Below are positions 9,269 to 19,820 of a stretch of DNA of 64,000 bases, piece after piece; position 1 is the first letter of the stretch, and each line of letters opens with the position of its first letter. The stretch is taken from the NCBI GenBank assembly GCA_041875495.1, contig CP112982.1, forward strand, positions 3,100,001-3,164,000, read 5' to 3'. The DNA is from Halomonas sp. CH40 (GTDB lineage Bacteria; Pseudomonadota; Gammaproteobacteria; Pseudomonadales; Halomonadaceae). The notes under the pieces are model-generated. The model saw nothing but the letters and a program-made list of their open reading frames with translations. It was not told the origin of the DNA and ran no database searches. A program made the translations under genes and the position numbers.

Positions 9269-10498
9269 CTAGCACCCTTTGGCGGTTGGAGCAGGTTGCC
9301 GCTCACCCGGGAAGAACAGTGGCCGTAACCGAACGCCTGCCATGTTGCCGGCAAAAGCGGCAATCAGCCATATCCAGCCATGCAGGCTCCCGGATGCAAT
9401 ACCACTGAAGTAGGCGCCAATGTTACAGCCAAATGCCAGGCGGGCTCCGTAGCCCAACATGATGCCGCCAATCACTGCGGCTGCAACTGAACGTAAAGGT
9501 ATCCTGAAGTTAGGCGCAAAGCGCCCAGCCAGGCTCGCCGCCATCAAGGCACCCAGCATGATGCCCACGTTCATGACGGTAGTGATATCGCCCCAGATGC
9601 TGGAATTCAATGCGGCTGCATTCCATGAAGATTGCCAGTAACCCCACTGGGTGACATCACCGCCAACCAGCTGATACGCCTTGGCTCCCCACAGCGCAAA
9701 AGCCGATGTAATACCCCAGGGGCGGCCTGCCAGTGCCAGAGTGGCAAAATTCAACAGCGCCAATGCCACTGCCCCAAACAACAGCGGCCAGGGGCCACTC
9801 AACCAGCGTTCAGCCCCTTGCTTGTTGACGACGCTGGTACGCTCAAGCTGTCCATGACGACGTTTCTCCATTACCACCGTAAAGACAGCAATGGCGGTGA
9901 AAAGCGCAAGGCTAATGGCGATACCTCCCCAGGCGCCAGCAAGTTTGACCAGCGAGACAGGTGCAAAGGCCGGCAAGCTTTGCCACCAGGCAAAATGTGC
10001 TGAACCAATCACTGAACCGACAATAAAGAACACCAGCGTGATCAGCATGCGGGCATTGCCGCCACCGGCAGTAAACAGGGTGCCTGACGCACAGCCACCG
10101 CCTAGCTGCATTCCCACGCCGAAGATAAAGGCCCCCACAATCACTGAAAGCCCAATCGGGGCGACAAAGCCATAAACAGAGGTACCAAACAGCGAACCAG
10201 CATCCAGCGCCGGGAAAAACAGCACAACCGCAAGGGCCAGCATCACCATCTGGGCGCGTAAACCGCGCCCTTTGCGTTCAGTAATAAATACTCGCCAAGC
10301 GGCAGTAAAACCAAAGGCCGCGTGGTAAAGCACCATACCCAGCAGGCCACCTACCAGCATCAACAGGCCGTTACTGGCATCAAACACCATACCCACCAAT
10401 AGGGAGCCAAGAATAATCAGGGCGCCAGCCGCCAAGGCCAGGCGTGAAGGTGGCGAAGCCGTCAGGGATGAAGAAACAGGGGAGGAAGCGGTCGACAT
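9269..10498 (-). CDS. YeeE/YedE-family sulfur-compound transporter
   Basis: A polytopic membrane protein of about 409 residues with roughly ten hydrophobic helices. It has the two signatures of the YeeE/YedE (TsuA) family: GMQLGGGCASGTLFTAGG near the middle and FGCNIGAYFSGIASGSLHGW near the C-terminus. The paired cysteines are those thought to relay thiosulfate or related sulfur compounds across the membrane. ATG 10498 is preferred over 10516 because AAGGTG lies seven bases upstream. Substrate is inferred from the family only. It is monocistronic, with hairpins on both sides. Confidence 0.9.
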   Translation of the reverse strand: MSTASSPVSSSLTASPPSRLALAAGALIILGSLLVGMVFDASNGLLMLVGGLLGMVLYHAAFGFTAAWRVFITERKGRGLRAQMVMLALAVVLFFPALDAGSLFGTSVYGFVAPIGLSVIVGAFIFGVGMQLGGGCASGTLFTAGGGNARMLITLVFFIVGSVIGSAHFAWWQSLPAFAPVSLVKLAGAWGGIAISLALFTAIAVFTVVMEKRRHGQLERTSVVNKQGAERWLSGPWPLLFGAVALALLNFATLALAGRPWGITSAFALWGAKAYQLVGGDVTQWGYWQSSWNAAALNSSIWGDITTVMNVGIMLGALMAASLAGRFAPNFRIPLRSVAAAVIGGIMLGYGARLAFGCNIGAYFSGIASGSLHGWIWLIAAFAGNMAGVRLRPLFFPGERQPAPTAKGC

Positions 10499-10529
10499 GG
10501 TAATCACCTTGAGCAACTCGAAGTAAAAG

Positions 10530-10549
10530 CGCCGGCTGAAAAACCGGCG
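10530..10549 (-). terminator. Hairpin terminator downstream of trpS
   Basis: Six-bp GC stem (CGCCGG / CCGGCG) around an 8-base loop, followed on the minus strand by CTTTTACT. It lies about 90 bp past the trpS stop codon and before the YeeE gene, so it may separate the two units. The U-tract is short. Confidence 0.5.
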
Positions 10550-10640
10550 TTAAGTAGACGAATTGATTCAGGTTACCGTGGAGGTTAAATAGCGTAAAAT
10601 TACTTATTCAAAGATTAATAGACAAAAAAAGAATATCAGC

Positions 10641-11663
10641 TTAGATAAAGCGCCCAAGACCGGCGGCACTGCGCAATTTATCCATGGTGATGGCAGCTTC
10701 TTCACGGGCGCGCTCGGCGCCTTTCTGCAGTACCGCCTCAATATGCGCTGGGTCTTCCATCAGCGCATTGTAGCGCTCACGGGGTGCTTCCAGATGGGCA
10801 TTAAGATATTCAAACAGCTGATTTTTGGCATCTCCCCAACCAATACCCTGGGCATATTGCTCGCGCATGGCAGCCACGTCTGACGCTGAGGCAAAGGCCG
10901 CATAGATCTGAAACAGCGTGCAGGTCTCCGGGTCTTTTGGCTCGCCAGGTTCCAGCGAATTGGTCTTGATCTTGCGCACCAGCTTCAGCAGTTTTTTCTC
11001 ACTGACAAACAGCGGAATAGTATTGTTATAGCTTTTCGACATCTTGCGGCCATCCAGGCCCCCCAACACTTCCACTTTTTCATCCACCACTGCTTCCGGC
11101 AGAGTGAAGTACTGGCCTTTGTAGAGATGGTTAAAGCGCCCGGCGATATCCCGCGCCATCTCAATATGCTGAATCTGATCACGCCCCACCGGCACCTTGT
11201 TGGCATTGAACATCAGAATATCCGCCGCCATCAGCACCGGATAGCCAAACAGCCCCATGGTAATGCCTTTATCCGGGTCCTGGTTACCCGCTTCTTCGTT
11301 TTCAGCTACCGCCGCTTTATAGGCATGGGCGCGGTTCATCAGCCCCTTGGCGCACACGCAGGACAGCATCCAGGTCAACTCGGGGATCTCGATGATATCC
11401 GATTGACGGTAGAAGATGGCGTTATCGGTATCGAGCCCCAGTGCCAGCCAGGTGGCCGCGATTTCCAGCCGCGATTGCTGTACGCGTTTAGGATCCTGGC
11501 ACTTGATCAGGGCGTGATAATCAGCCAGAAAATAGAACGACTGGACGTCAGGGTCCTGGCTGGCTTCGATTGCCGGTTTGATCGCTCCGACATAGTTGCC
11601 CAGGTGCGGCGTACCTGTGGTGGTAATACCGGTAAGAACGCGAGTTTTGCTGGTTGGATGCAT
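10641..11663 (-). CDS. trpS: Tryptophanyl-tRNA synthetase
   Basis: About 340 residues starting at ATG 11663 ([20 protein letters not shown]). The open frame continues upstream to 11738, but that extension is not family-like. The class I signatures are present: the HIGH-equivalent [11 protein letters not shown] and the KMSKS loop [11 protein letters not shown]. It charges tRNA-Trp in the cytoplasm. Length is normal for the bacterial enzyme. It follows the minor pilin genes in the same direction after 110 bp and probably has its own promoter. Confidence 0.96.
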   Translation of the reverse strand: MHPTSKTRVLTGITTTGTPHLGNYVGAIKPAIEASQDPDVQSFYFLADYHALIKCQDPKRVQQSRLEIAATWLALGLDTDNAIFYRQSDIIEIPELTWMLSCVCAKGLMNRAHAYKAAVAENEEAGNQDPDKGITMGLFGYPVLMAADILMFNANKVPVGRDQIQHIEMARDIAGRFNHLYKGQYFTLPEAVVDEKVEVLGGLDGRKMSKSYNNTIPLFVSEKKLLKLVRKIKTNSLEPGEPKDPETCTLFQIYAAFASASDVAAMREQYAQGIGWGDAKNQLFEYLNAHLEAPRERYNALMEDPAHIEAVLQKGAERAREEAAITMDKLRSAAGLGRFI

Positions 11664-11773
11664 GCGGTTAAGGCTCTTGGTCAAATGCGCCAATGATAAC
11701 GCGACGCCTGCGCCAAGGCGACCATCGCCAACCGTCAATCCATGCCTGAATATTCAGCGCTAGTTGCAACAGG

Positions 11774-12277
11774 CTATAACGCATGCCAGCGTAGCGTCGC
11801 GGCTGCGTCAATCTCATCATACAGACGGGTCATCACCAGAGTCCGGCTGGCAATTGCGCGCGCCCTGGCCTGATCAACCAACTGTGCACGCAGCAAGACG
11901 GTGGCCGTGACGCTGTGCTCAACCGCCACGCCATCGATAACAACGTCAAACTTATCTCCATCGTTCAGACAATGGCCGGCAATGCTGTCAACACATTGAC
12001 GACACTCAAGCTGTACGGCTGGATGTACATCGCTGAAAGCGTTAAAAACGCCCCAACCGTGTTGGCTTACGCAGGTGGCAAGCGCTGAATTCGCCGGATT
12101 TTCCAGTAGCATGACGGCCGCACCTTCGCTGGCCATCTGCACCAGCGCCGCCGCACGGTAGCTGGCCGCCTGCTTATTTTCCAGCAAGCTGGCATGCATG
12201 GCTGAAATACCTATTAGGGCGGTACTGGCCAGCAGCATCATAACAATCACCAGGGCTACGCCGCGCTGCGCCTGCAT
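11774..12277 (-). CDS. pilX: Type IV pilus minor pilin PilX-like
   Basis: About 167 residues. The N-terminus MQAQRGVALVIVMMLLASTA has a short basic leader and a hydrophobic helix as in PilX, with G-V at the presumed prepilin peptidase site. Several cysteines (ECRQCVDSIAGHC) could form disulfides. ATG 12277 is preferred: GGAGG lies six bases upstream and the A is shared with the stop of the upstream pilW-like gene. PilX-type proteins sit in the pilus-tip priming complex. Assignment rests on N-terminus and gene order. Confidence 0.75.
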   Translation of the reverse strand: MQAQRGVALVIVMMLLASTALIGISAMHASLLENKQAASYRAAALVQMASEGAAVMLLENPANSALATCVSQHGWGVFNAFSDVHPAVQLECRQCVDSIAGHCLNDGDKFDVVIDGVAVEHSVTATVLLRAQLVDQARARAIASRTLVMTRLYDEIDAAATLRWHAL

Positions 12278-12834
12278 CACTTACCTCCTGTGAGCACTGT
12301 CCTCGCATCATGCTGAGCCAGTGCAGCAACCCTGCTCTGCACGTTGAAGACAATGGTTTCATAGCCCTGGGAGTTATCAGCGCCAAGCTGCAGAGTCAGC
12401 TGATAGCGGCCCTTGCCTTTCGCCTCTACGGCAAACGCACTGTCATCATAAAAGCCACTGATCAACGGCTGGCTGGTTTTCCATCCCCCAGGCTCCCTGC
12501 ATTCGCTGAGGGTCAGTGAATAACCGCCTGAGGCGACCGGATTGAGGTAATAACGTTTATCCAGATCGGACGTGTCACAGCTGGATAGCGCATCCTTGGG
12601 CACCGCCAGCCTGATGGCATGGCTTTCGTGAGTGGCCGTATGGGCATTGCGGATATCGCGGATCAGCGTTTCCGTCACAAAAATCAGGGTTTCCTGACGA
12701 CGGCTTAAGGCATCTACCTGCTGAAAAGTGGTCAGTGCTGACAAGTAAAGCTGCCCTGCCCCGAGGATGATAAGCACCGCGATGGCCAGAGCGACCATCA
12801 GCTCCACCAAGGTAACCCCCGCCTGACGGTTCAT
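12277..12834 (-). CDS. pilW: Type IV pilus minor pilin PilW-like
   Basis: A 185-residue prepilin-like protein with leader MNRQAG followed by VTLVELMVALAIAVLIILGA, a class III signal with Glu at position +5. The body (ALSRRQETLIFVTETLIRDI) resembles PilW. The start is 2 bp after the pilV-like stop, and the end overlaps the pilX-like start. It should help prime pilus assembly at the inner membrane. Confidence 0.85.
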   Translation of the reverse strand: MNRQAGVTLVELMVALAIAVLIILGAGQLYLSALTTFQQVDALSRRQETLIFVTETLIRDIRNAHTATHESHAIRLAVPKDALSSCDTSDLDKRYYLNPVASGGYSLTLSECREPGGWKTSQPLISGFYDDSAFAVEAKGKGRYQLTLQLGADNSQGYETIVFNVQSRVAALAQHDARTVLTGGK

Positions 12835-12836
12835 GA

Positions 12837-13250
12837 TCAGGCATCGCTCAGGTCGGGCAAGTGGAAGGTATAGGAATAAGCAGGGTTACCATCGTTCAGG
12901 GTAACCTCAACTTCAAAGATACAGCCGGAACCTTTGAGATGGCCGCTTAGCGCCGCAAGTGGTGTCTGGCTATCGGCAAACCAGGCGGCTTGCCAGTCAC
13001 TTTTGACACTGGCGGTAAGCCCGCTGCAGTTGCCATCCGCGGAATTTGCCAAGGCGGCCCAAAGACGCTCCTGGGCATCAATAGCCGCCAGGGTAGCAAC
13101 ACTGCGCTGATAGCTTTGGGTGGCATTTTTCAGCGCATTCAGCTGGAGTGCAGCCATCCCCAACAGCCCAAAGGCCAAAACTACCAGCGCTACCAAGACT
13201 TCTATCAGCCCAAAACCCGTTTGTCTGCTCGCTGCGATTCGATATGCCAT
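12837..13250 (-). CDS. pilV: Type IV pilus modification/minor pilin PilV-like
   Basis: About 137 residues from ATG 13250 (MAYRIAASRQTGFGLIEVLV), selected because GGGAGG lies four bases upstream; the frame is open to 13265. The prepilin motif G-FGLIEVLVALVVLAFGLLG and the downstream MAALQLNALKNATQSYQRS pattern are those of PilV. It lies between pilE-like and pilW-like genes in one transcription unit. Confidence 0.88.
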   Translation of the reverse strand: MAYRIAASRQTGFGLIEVLVALVVLAFGLLGMAALQLNALKNATQSYQRSVATLAAIDAQERLWAALANSADGNCSGLTASVKSDWQAAWFADSQTPLAALSGHLKGSGCIFEVEVTLNDGNPAYSYTFHLPDLSDA

Positions 13251-13286
13251 TGTGCCTCCCTGCACATGCGCGATGTCGTCCCATGA

Positions 13287-13706
13287 TTACCAGCATTCTT
13301 GCGGTGCACGCTCTCCGAGGGCATTGAGGGTGATGGCGCCGTCACAACCATCTTCACGTTCTGTGGTTGCGGTTAGCGTAAATCCACCATCATCGCCATC
13401 GTCCGTCGTCAGCTCGATATCATAATTGTCATCTGGAGATGCATCCGCAATGTTCTCACAATCAGTATAGGCATAGTTTCGCGAATAGCAGCGTTCCATT
13501 TCTGAGGCGGCCTGTAGCAGCCCTGCGTGGGCATCGCTGCGCAGGGAACGCTCCACATAGGCGGTATAGCGCGGGTAGCCGATGGCTGCCAGTATTCCGA
13601 TGACAGCCACTACAATCAGCATTTCGATCAGTGTAAAGCCGTGCTGAAAGCGTCCAGCACGCAGATGTAAAACGTAGGGAGAGTAAGATGACACGGGGCG
13701 CTCCAT
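13287..13706 (-). CDS. pilE: Type IV minor pilin PilE-like
   Basis: From ATG 13706 the protein has about 139 residues; an in-frame start at 13739 is also possible and neither has a good ribosome site. A long leader ends at HG, followed by FTLIEMLIVVAVIGILAAIG, the canonical type IV pilin helix with Glu5. The C-terminal part has four cysteines (RCY, DCE, DGCDG, QEC) for the pilin disulfide loop. First gene of the minor pilin cluster pilE-pilV-pilW-pilX. Confidence 0.87.
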   Translation of the reverse strand: MERPVSSYSPYVLHLRAGRFQHGFTLIEMLIVVAVIGILAAIGYPRYTAYVERSLRSDAHAGLLQAASEMERCYSRNYAYTDCENIADASPDDNYDIELTTDDGDDGGFTLTATTEREDGCDGAITLNALGERAPQECW

Positions 13707-13769
13707 AAGCTGCGTGGGTATACAGGCAGTATGTCGCAAGCCCCGGATGATTGCATTAGAGAGAAAGCG

Positions 13770-14783
13770 CTAGCTGCTGGCAATAACCCTTTCGCGCAGT
13801 TCGCTGGGCATTGAAAACGTGATCGTTTCCTCACGCCCCGCCAGCTCCTGTGGCGCTGTCGCACCCAGTGACTGCAGCCGCTCAATCACACCTTTTACCA
13901 GTACTTCAGGGGCACTGGCGCCGGCGGTGATGCCGATACGGCTGACGCCTTTCAGCCAGCTTTCGTCAATCTGTTCAGCGTCATCCACCAGATAAGCGGC
14001 CGTGCCCATACGCTCAGACAGCTCACGCAAGCGGTTGGAGTTGGAACTGTTGGCACTGCCGACGACCAGCACCAGATCGCTATCTGCGGCCAATTCACGT
14101 ACCGCATCCTGACGGTTCTGGGTGGCGTAGCAGATATCGTCCTTGCGCGGCCCCTGAATTTCGGGGAACTTGTCGCGCAGGGCATCAATGACCCGAGCGG
14201 TATCATCCATGGAGAGCGTGGTCTGGGTAACAAACGCCAGGGTTGTCGGGTCATTGACTGTCAGGCGAGCCACATCCTCTTCGTCTTCGACCAGATAGAT
14301 GCGCCCCCCTTTCGAGTCATCGTAGCGACCCATGGTGCCTTCCACTTCAGGGTGGCCCTCATGGCCAATCAGAATACATTCCTGACCGCGCTTGGCGTAG
14401 CGCAGCACTTCCATATGCACCTTGGTGACCAGCGGGCAGGTGGCATCAAACACCTTGAGACCGCGGCGCTCGGCATCCTGCTGCACCGCCCGGGAAACGC
14501 CATGGGCCGAGAAGATCACGATGACGTCATCCGGCACTTCATCGAGTTCCTCAACAAATACTGCCCCACGTTCACGCAGGGTATCGACCACATAGCGATT
14601 ATGTACCACTTCATGACGTACATAGATCGGTGCGCCAAACACATCCAGCGCACGGTTGACGATATCAATTGCCCGGTCGACGCCCGCGCAGAACCCGCGC
14701 GGGTTGGCCAGCTTGATCTGCACCGGTTGAGTTGGCTCGGAAAGCTCTGTTGCACCTTGTGATGAAAGCTCTGGTGACTGCAT
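13770..14783 (-). CDS. ispH: 4-hydroxy-3-methylbut-2-enyl diphosphate reductase
   Basis: About 337 residues from ATG 14783 ([10 protein letters not shown]), preceded by AAGG at seven bases; an in-frame GTG at 14804 is possible. This [4Fe-4S] enzyme makes IPP and DMAPP in the last step of the MEP isoprenoid pathway. The cluster cysteines lie in [27 protein letters not shown] and [11 protein letters not shown]. The substrate-binding EGHPEVEGT motif and the [10 protein letters not shown] segment are also present. It is downstream of fkpB in the conserved ileS-lspA-fkpB-ispH order. Confidence 0.97.
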   Translation of the reverse strand: MQSPELSSQGATELSEPTQPVQIKLANPRGFCAGVDRAIDIVNRALDVFGAPIYVRHEVVHNRYVVDTLRERGAVFVEELDEVPDDVIVIFSAHGVSRAVQQDAERRGLKVFDATCPLVTKVHMEVLRYAKRGQECILIGHEGHPEVEGTMGRYDDSKGGRIYLVEDEEDVARLTVNDPTTLAFVTQTTLSMDDTARVIDALRDKFPEIQGPRKDDICYATQNRQDAVRELAADSDLVLVVGSANSSNSNRLRELSERMGTAAYLVDDAEQIDESWLKGVSRIGITAGASAPEVLVKGVIERLQSLGATAPQELAGREETITFSMPSELRERVIASS

Positions 14784-14824
14784 AAAAGCGCCTTGATGCC
14801 TCACGCATCGGTTAGTAAATAAAA

Positions 14825-15271
14825 CTAGTGTTTGGTGACCGGCGTTACATTCAGCACTTCAACTTCAAACGTCAGCGTACGCCCTGCCAGCGGGTGGTTG
14901 AAATCCACCTCGACCCGCTCGTCATCAATGGTTTTGACCACACCGGGCAATTCAGTTCCCGCTTTGTCGGCAAACGACATCACCATGCCAATCTCGGGTT
15001 CCTGGTCACCAAAGTCTTCACGTTTGAGGGTCTGGATATTTTGCGGATTATGCTGGCCAAAGGCATGCTCAGGCGTAATGGTGTAGCGCCCGCCCTGGCC
15101 AACCCCCAGCCCCTTGATCGGGTTCTCAAAGCCCGGCGGCAGGTTGCCATCACCAAACTGGAAGGTGGCCGGGGCTTTTTCACGGGTTGAATCCACTACC
15201 GTGCCATCTTCAAGCGTCAAGGTGAAGTGCAGGGTAATTTCCATACCATCATCAATCAGATAATCGCTCAT
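14825..15271 (-). CDS. fkpB: FKBP-type peptidyl-prolyl isomerase, SlpA/FkpB type
   Basis: About 148 residues from ATG 15271 ([20 protein letters not shown]); the longer frame to 15310 overlaps lspA and is not family-like. It has the SlyD/SlpA layout: an FKBP half, an inserted chaperone flap ([20 protein letters not shown]) and a second half ending [11 protein letters not shown], without SlyD's histidine tail. It is a cytoplasmic prolyl isomerase/chaperone. It sits between lspA and ispH as in other gammaproteobacteria. Confidence 0.95.
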   Translation of the reverse strand: MSDYLIDDGMEITLHFTLTLEDGTVVDSTREKAPATFQFGDGNLPPGFENPIKGLGVGQGGRYTITPEHAFGQHNPQNIQTLKREDFGDQEPEIGMVMSFADKAGTELPGVVKTIDDERVEVDFNHPLAGRTLTFEVEVLNVTPVTKH

Positions 15272-15306
15272 CGGTAATCTGTGCCCTTGAAAAGTAGAAG
15301 CAGGCA

Positions 15307-15834
15307 TCAAGCCTTGCGTTGTTTGCGCCGACGGTCGGCAAAGAGTGATTCCCAGATCATACCCGCAGCGCCCAGGGTAATACCGATATCCGCTATGTTA
15401 AACGCTGGGTAATACCAGCCCGCCACGTGGAACGACAGAAAATCCACCACATAGCCGTGTACCAGCCGATCATAAAGGTTACCCAAAGCGCCGCCAATAA
15501 TCAGCGGCAGGGCAATCGCCAGCAGCTTTTCATCCGTCTTCAACCGCGACAGCCAGACCGTCAGGGCAATACTTGCCCCGATGGCCACCGCTGCAAAGAA
15601 CCAGCGCTGCCAACCCGGGTGCCCGGCCAGAAAGCTGAACGCCGCGCCGGTATTGTGCAACAGCGTCAGGTTAAAGAACGGCAGCACCTCTACCGGCTGG
15701 GCATAATTCAGCCAGTGGCTGGCGGCATACTTGGTCGCCAGGTCAAGCACTATCACCACCAGCGCCAGCCACAGCCAGCGCAGCGGTTGATGCATGGGTG
15801 CCAGCGGCGCTTGCGAGCCCGCCTGATCAGGCAT
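15307..15834 (-). CDS. lspA: Lipoprotein signal peptidase (signal peptidase II)
   Basis: About 175 residues from ATG 15834 ([20 protein letters not shown]), which overlaps the end of ileS by 8 bp; the open frame upstream lies inside ileS. Four membrane segments are visible. The catalytic aspartates of this inner-membrane aspartyl protease lie in [13 protein letters not shown] and [11 protein letters not shown]. It removes signal peptides from lipidated prolipoproteins. Translational coupling to ileS is likely. Confidence 0.95.
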   Translation of the reverse strand: MPDQAGSQAPLAPMHQPLRWLWLALVVIVLDLATKYAASHWLNYAQPVEVLPFFNLTLLHNTGAAFSFLAGHPGWQRWFFAAVAIGASIALTVWLSRLKTDEKLLAIALPLIIGGALGNLYDRLVHGYVVDFLSFHVAGWYYPAFNIADIGITLGAAGMIWESLFADRRRKQRKA

Positions 15835-18658
15835 AGCGGCGCGTCTCGCCCGGGCCTTCCGGCAGGTTACTGATACAGCGCCCGCACAGATCCGGATGAT
15901 CTGCGTGGGTGCCAACATCTTCACGGTGGTGCCAGCAGCGCTCACACTTGGTGTGTTCGCTGGCCGCTACCGCCACCTTGAGGTTAGCAAGCTCAGTGAC
16001 TTCGGCGTTGTCTCCTTCAGCAAGCGGCGCCAGATGTACCTCGCTGGTCAGCATTACAAAACGCAATTCATCGCCCAGTTTGGTCAGCGTCTGCTGCAGG
16101 CTGTCATCTACATACAGGGTAACATCCGCGGCCAGGCTGCCCTTGATCACCTTGGCATTACGTACATCTTCCAGGCACTTGTTGACCGCATGCTTGACTT
16201 CCAGCACCTGCTCCCAGAAATCACGCCCCAGCTCCGCCTGATCATCCAGGGTGCCAAGCCCCTGATAATATTCTTCCAGCAGAACGCTATCGCCCCGCTC
16301 ACCCGGGATATGGGTGTAGATTTCTTCAGCGGTGAACGACAGGATCGGCGCTACCCAACGGGAAAGCGCTTCCACTACATGGTAAAGCGCAGTTTGCGCA
16401 CTGCGCCGGGCCAGCGAATCTGCCTGGGTGGTGTACTGGCGATCCTTGATCACATCCAGATAGAAACCGCCCAGTTCCCGGGCGCAGAACCCATGAACCT
16501 GCTGGTAGACATCCAGGAAACGGTATTCTTCATAGGCTTTTTCAATCCGCCCCTGCAGCTGGGCAGCACGGTCGACCACCCATTGATCCAGCGCAAGCAT
16601 ATCGCCAAAGGCCACCTGATCACGTGCCGGATCAAAGCCGTTGAGGTTGGAAAGCAGGAAACGCGCCGTGTTGCGAATACGCCGATATACATCTGCGGTG
16701 CGCTTGAGGATTTCATCAGAAACCGCCATTTCGCCGGAGTAATCCGTTGAGGCCACCCATAAACGCAGAATGTCAGCCCCCAGCTTGTCCATCACTTCCT
16801 GGGGCGCTACCACATTGCCCACGGATTTTGACATCTTGCGACCCTGTGCATCGACGGTAAACCCATGAGTCAGCAGGCCACGGTAAGGCGGGTGGCCGTC
16901 AATCGCACAGCCGGTCAGCAGTGACGAATGGAACCAGCCACGATGCTGGTCGGAGCCTTCCAGATACAGATCAGCCTGCGGGCCGCTGGCATGCCCATGC
17001 GGGTGAGAGCCGCGCAGCACGTGGCGGTGGGTGGTACCGGAGTCAAACCACACATCCAGGGTATCGGTAACCTTATCGTACTCGGCGGCTTCTGCCCCCA
17101 ACAGTTCAGCGGGGTCAAGCTTGAACCATGCCTCAATGCCTTCCTGCTCGACGCGCTTGGCGGCTTCTTCCATCAGTTCAAGCGTTTTGGGATGCAACTC
17201 GCCAGTCTGTTTGTGAAGGAAGAACGGAATCGGCACGCCCCAGTTACGCTGGCGGGAGATACACCAATCCGGGCGATTGGCAATCATGCTGTGCAAGCGC
17301 GCCTGGCCCCAGGCAGGCGTGAAGACGGTGTCTTCGATCCCCTTGAGCGCCTTGTCACGCAGGGTCTGGCCGTCTTTGCCCTGAATATCCATGCCCACAA
17401 ACCACTGCGCTGTGGCCCGGTAGATAACCGGCGTCTTATGGCGCCAGCAGTGCATATAGCTGTGCTGATAGCGCTTGTGATTCATCAGCGCGCCCACCTC
17501 GCGCAGCTTATCGACAATCTGCGGGTTGGCCTTCCAGATCATCTGGCCACCAAAGAAGGGCAGATCATCAACATACACACCGTTGCCCTGCACCGGGTTG
17601 AGCATGTCATCAAAGCTCATGCCGTGCTCACGGCAGGTGTTGAAGTCATCAACCCCGTAGGACGGCGAAGAGTGAACAATACCGGTACTGCCCACCTCGG
17701 ATTCCACATAGTCGGCCAGATACACCGGCGAGAGGCGCTCATAGAAAGGATGGCGGAAGTTGATCAGGTCAAGCTGCTGACCCTGAGTCGTGGCGATCAC
17801 CTCGCCGCTTAGCTCATAGCGTTCCAGGCAACTTTCCACCAGCTCTTCTGCCAGTAGCAGCAGCTTGTCACCCACATCGACCAGCGCATAGGTAAACTCA
17901 GGATGAACGTTAAGCGCCTGGTTGGCCGGAATCGTCCAGGGTGTGGTGGTCCAGATCACGATGGAGGTCGGCTTGGGCAAGGCATTAAGGCCGAACGCCG
18001 CCGCCAGCTTGTCGGCGTCTTCCACCGGGAAAGCCACATCAATGGCGTCTGATGTCTTGTCGGCATATTCCACTTCAGCCTCGGCCAGCGCCGAGCCGCA
18101 GTCAAAGCACCAGTTAACCGGCTTTAGCCCCTTGAACACGTAGCCCGCATCGACCATATCGGCCAGAGCACGCATCTCACCCGCTTCGTTGGCGTAGTCC
18201 ATCGAGCGGTAGGGGTGTTCCCAATCGCCGATAATACCCAGGCGGACAAAGTCCGTCAGCTGGGTTTCAATCTGGGAAGTGGCATAGTCACGGCACAGCT
18301 CGCGAGCTTTATCCGCTCCCAGATGTTTGCCGTGGGTAGTTTCTACCTTATGCTCAATCGGCAGGCCATGGCAGTCCCAGCCCGGCACGTAAGGGGCATC
18401 AAAACCGGCCAGGTTCTTGGACTTAACAATAATATCCTTGAGAATCTTGTTGACGGCGTGACCGATATGAATGCTGCCATTGGCGTAGGGAGGGCCATCG
18501 TGCAGAACAAACTGCGGCCTGCCCGCGCGGGCGTCGCGCAGGCGCTGATACAGGTTCATGTCCTGCCATTTGGAAACCCGGCCAGGCTCTTGCTTGGGCA
18601 GCATGCCGCGCATCGGAAAATCTGTTTCAGGCAGGTTCAGCGTGTGCTTATAATCCAT
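15827..18658 (-). CDS. ileS: Isoleucyl-tRNA synthetase
   Basis: 943 residues, full length for the bacterial enzyme. HIGH motif in [21 protein letters not shown] loop in [15 protein letters not shown], the editing-domain [13 protein letters not shown], and a C-terminal zinc finger ([12 protein letters not shown] ... LCGRC). It charges tRNA-Ile. The start is 7 bp after the ribF stop and its end overlaps lspA, so ribF-ileS-lspA-fkpB-ispH is likely one operon. Confidence 0.98.
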   Translation of the reverse strand: MDYKHTLNLPETDFPMRGMLPKQEPGRVSKWQDMNLYQRLRDARAGRPQFVLHDGPPYANGSIHIGHAVNKILKDIIVKSKNLAGFDAPYVPGWDCHGLPIEHKVETTHGKHLGADKARELCRDYATSQIETQLTDFVRLGIIGDWEHPYRSMDYANEAGEMRALADMVDAGYVFKGLKPVNWCFDCGSALAEAEVEYADKTSDAIDVAFPVEDADKLAAAFGLNALPKPTSIVIWTTTPWTIPANQALNVHPEFTYALVDVGDKLLLLAEELVESCLERYELSGEVIATTQGQQLDLINFRHPFYERLSPVYLADYVESEVGSTGIVHSSPSYGVDDFNTCREHGMSFDDMLNPVQGNGVYVDDLPFFGGQMIWKANPQIVDKLREVGALMNHKRYQHSYMHCWRHKTPVIYRATAQWFVGMDIQGKDGQTLRDKALKGIEDTVFTPAWGQARLHSMIANRPDWCISRQRNWGVPIPFFLHKQTGELHPKTLELMEEAAKRVEQEGIEAWFKLDPAELLGAEAAEYDKVTDTLDVWFDSGTTHRHVLRGSHPHGHASGPQADLYLEGSDQHRGWFHSSLLTGCAIDGHPPYRGLLTHGFTVDAQGRKMSKSVGNVVAPQEVMDKLGADILRLWVASTDYSGEMAVSDEILKRTADVYRRIRNTARFLLSNLNGFDPARDQVAFGDMLALDQWVVDRAAQLQGRIEKAYEEYRFLDVYQQVHGFCARELGGFYLDVIKDRQYTTQADSLARRSAQTALYHVVEALSRWVAPILSFTAEEIYTHIPGERGDSVLLEEYYQGLGTLDDQAELGRDFWEQVLEVKHAVNKCLEDVRNAKVIKGSLAADVTLYVDDSLQQTLTKLGDELRFVMLTSEVHLAPLAEGDNAEVTELANLKVAVAASEHTKCERCWHHREDVGTHADHPDLCGRCISNLPEGPGETRRYA

Positions 18659-18665
18659 AGTCCGG

Positions 18666-19733
18666 TCAGCCGTCGTTAGCGTCAGCGGAATCGTCCGCCG
18701 ACCTTATGTCAGAGAAGGTCGTTGCCGCTGCAGGAATATCAGCGGCAGAAATATCAGATAAAGGGGCCGGCGCTGAGGCAAGCGGCAAGGCGTGGTTAGC
18801 GCCCTGATAGTTGGCCAGATAGCGCCGCGCGCGCGCCTGATCCGCGTAAATCTGCGCTTTCAGGGCATCAAAGTCATCAAAGCGGGTTTCACCACGCAGC
18901 CGGGCGCAAGGGTAAACCGTGCAGCGCTGGCCGTAGATATTACGGTCAAAATCAAACAGGTGTACTTCCAGGGTTGGGCGCTGCGCGCCGACGGTGGGGC
19001 GATAACCAATATTGGCCACACTCGGGTAGCAGCGGCCATCTTCAAGCTCTGCTACCGTTGCAAATACCCCGCGCAGGGTCAGCGGTTGCGGAAGCAGCGG
19101 CAGGTTAGCGGTGGGCACGCCAATCGTGCGCCCCAGCTGCTGATCGCGTACCACACGCCCACCCAGTGAATAAGGGCGACCCAGCAGACGCGCCGATGCG
19201 TGGAAGTTCCCACTGGCCAGCAGGGTGCGCACTCGGGTACTGGAAACCCGCTCATCATCCACTGTGAAGGTGCGGGTATGTTCGACGCCAAACCCCTGCT
19301 CGCGGCCTACCGCTTCCAAGAGGTTAAAGTCACCGCGCCGGTCGCAGCCAAAGCGGAAATCATCCCCCACCACCAGATGACGAACGTCCAGGCCCTTGAT
19401 CAGCACCTGATCAATAAATTCACGCCCGGTGAGGCTGCGTAGCGCATCATTGAACGGCAGACACAGCACCTGCTCAGCGCCATGGGCCATCAAAAGGCGG
19501 ACTTTTTCACGCAGGCGGGTCAGGCGTGGCGGCGCCTGCTCACCGGCGAAGAACTCACGCGGCTGAGGCTCGAACACCACCACCGTCAGCGGCACATCAT
19601 GGCTGGCCGCGTGTTCGCGGCACTGCTGCAAAATGGCCTGATGCCCACGGTGCACACCATCAAAATTACCGATGGTTGCCACGCAACCCCGGTGTGCATC
19701 GGTCAGATTGTGCAGCCCTCGAATAACGCGCAT
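18666..19733 (-). CDS. ribF: Bifunctional riboflavin kinase/FMN adenylyltransferase
   Basis: 355 residues. The N-terminal FAD synthetase domain has the nucleotidyltransferase motif [15 protein letters not shown] and [15 protein letters not shown]; the C-terminal riboflavin kinase domain has GVPTANLPL and the catalytic [14 protein letters not shown]. It makes FMN and FAD from riboflavin. A tail of about 45 residues after [13 protein letters not shown] is Ala/Ser/Asp-rich and not part of the fold. It lies directly upstream of ileS, the usual proteobacterial arrangement. Confidence 0.96.
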   Translation of the reverse strand: MRVIRGLHNLTDAHRGCVATIGNFDGVHRGHQAILQQCREHAASHDVPLTVVVFEPQPREFFAGEQAPPRLTRLREKVRLLMAHGAEQVLCLPFNDALRSLTGREFIDQVLIKGLDVRHLVVGDDFRFGCDRRGDFNLLEAVGREQGFGVEHTRTFTVDDERVSSTRVRTLLASGNFHASARLLGRPYSLGGRVVRDQQLGRTIGVPTANLPLLPQPLTLRGVFATVAELEDGRCYPSVANIGYRPTVGAQRPTLEVHLFDFDRNIYGQRCTVYPCARLRGETRFDDFDALKAQIYADQARARRYLANYQGANHALPLASAPAPLSDISAADIPAAATTFSDIRSADDSADANDG

Positions 19734-19820
19734 GGCACCTCAACTGTGTGAAACCTGTAACATCAGGCGATTATAACCAACCTGCCCGCGTCAATGTATG
19801 CCTGGCCCTGTATTGTAACC

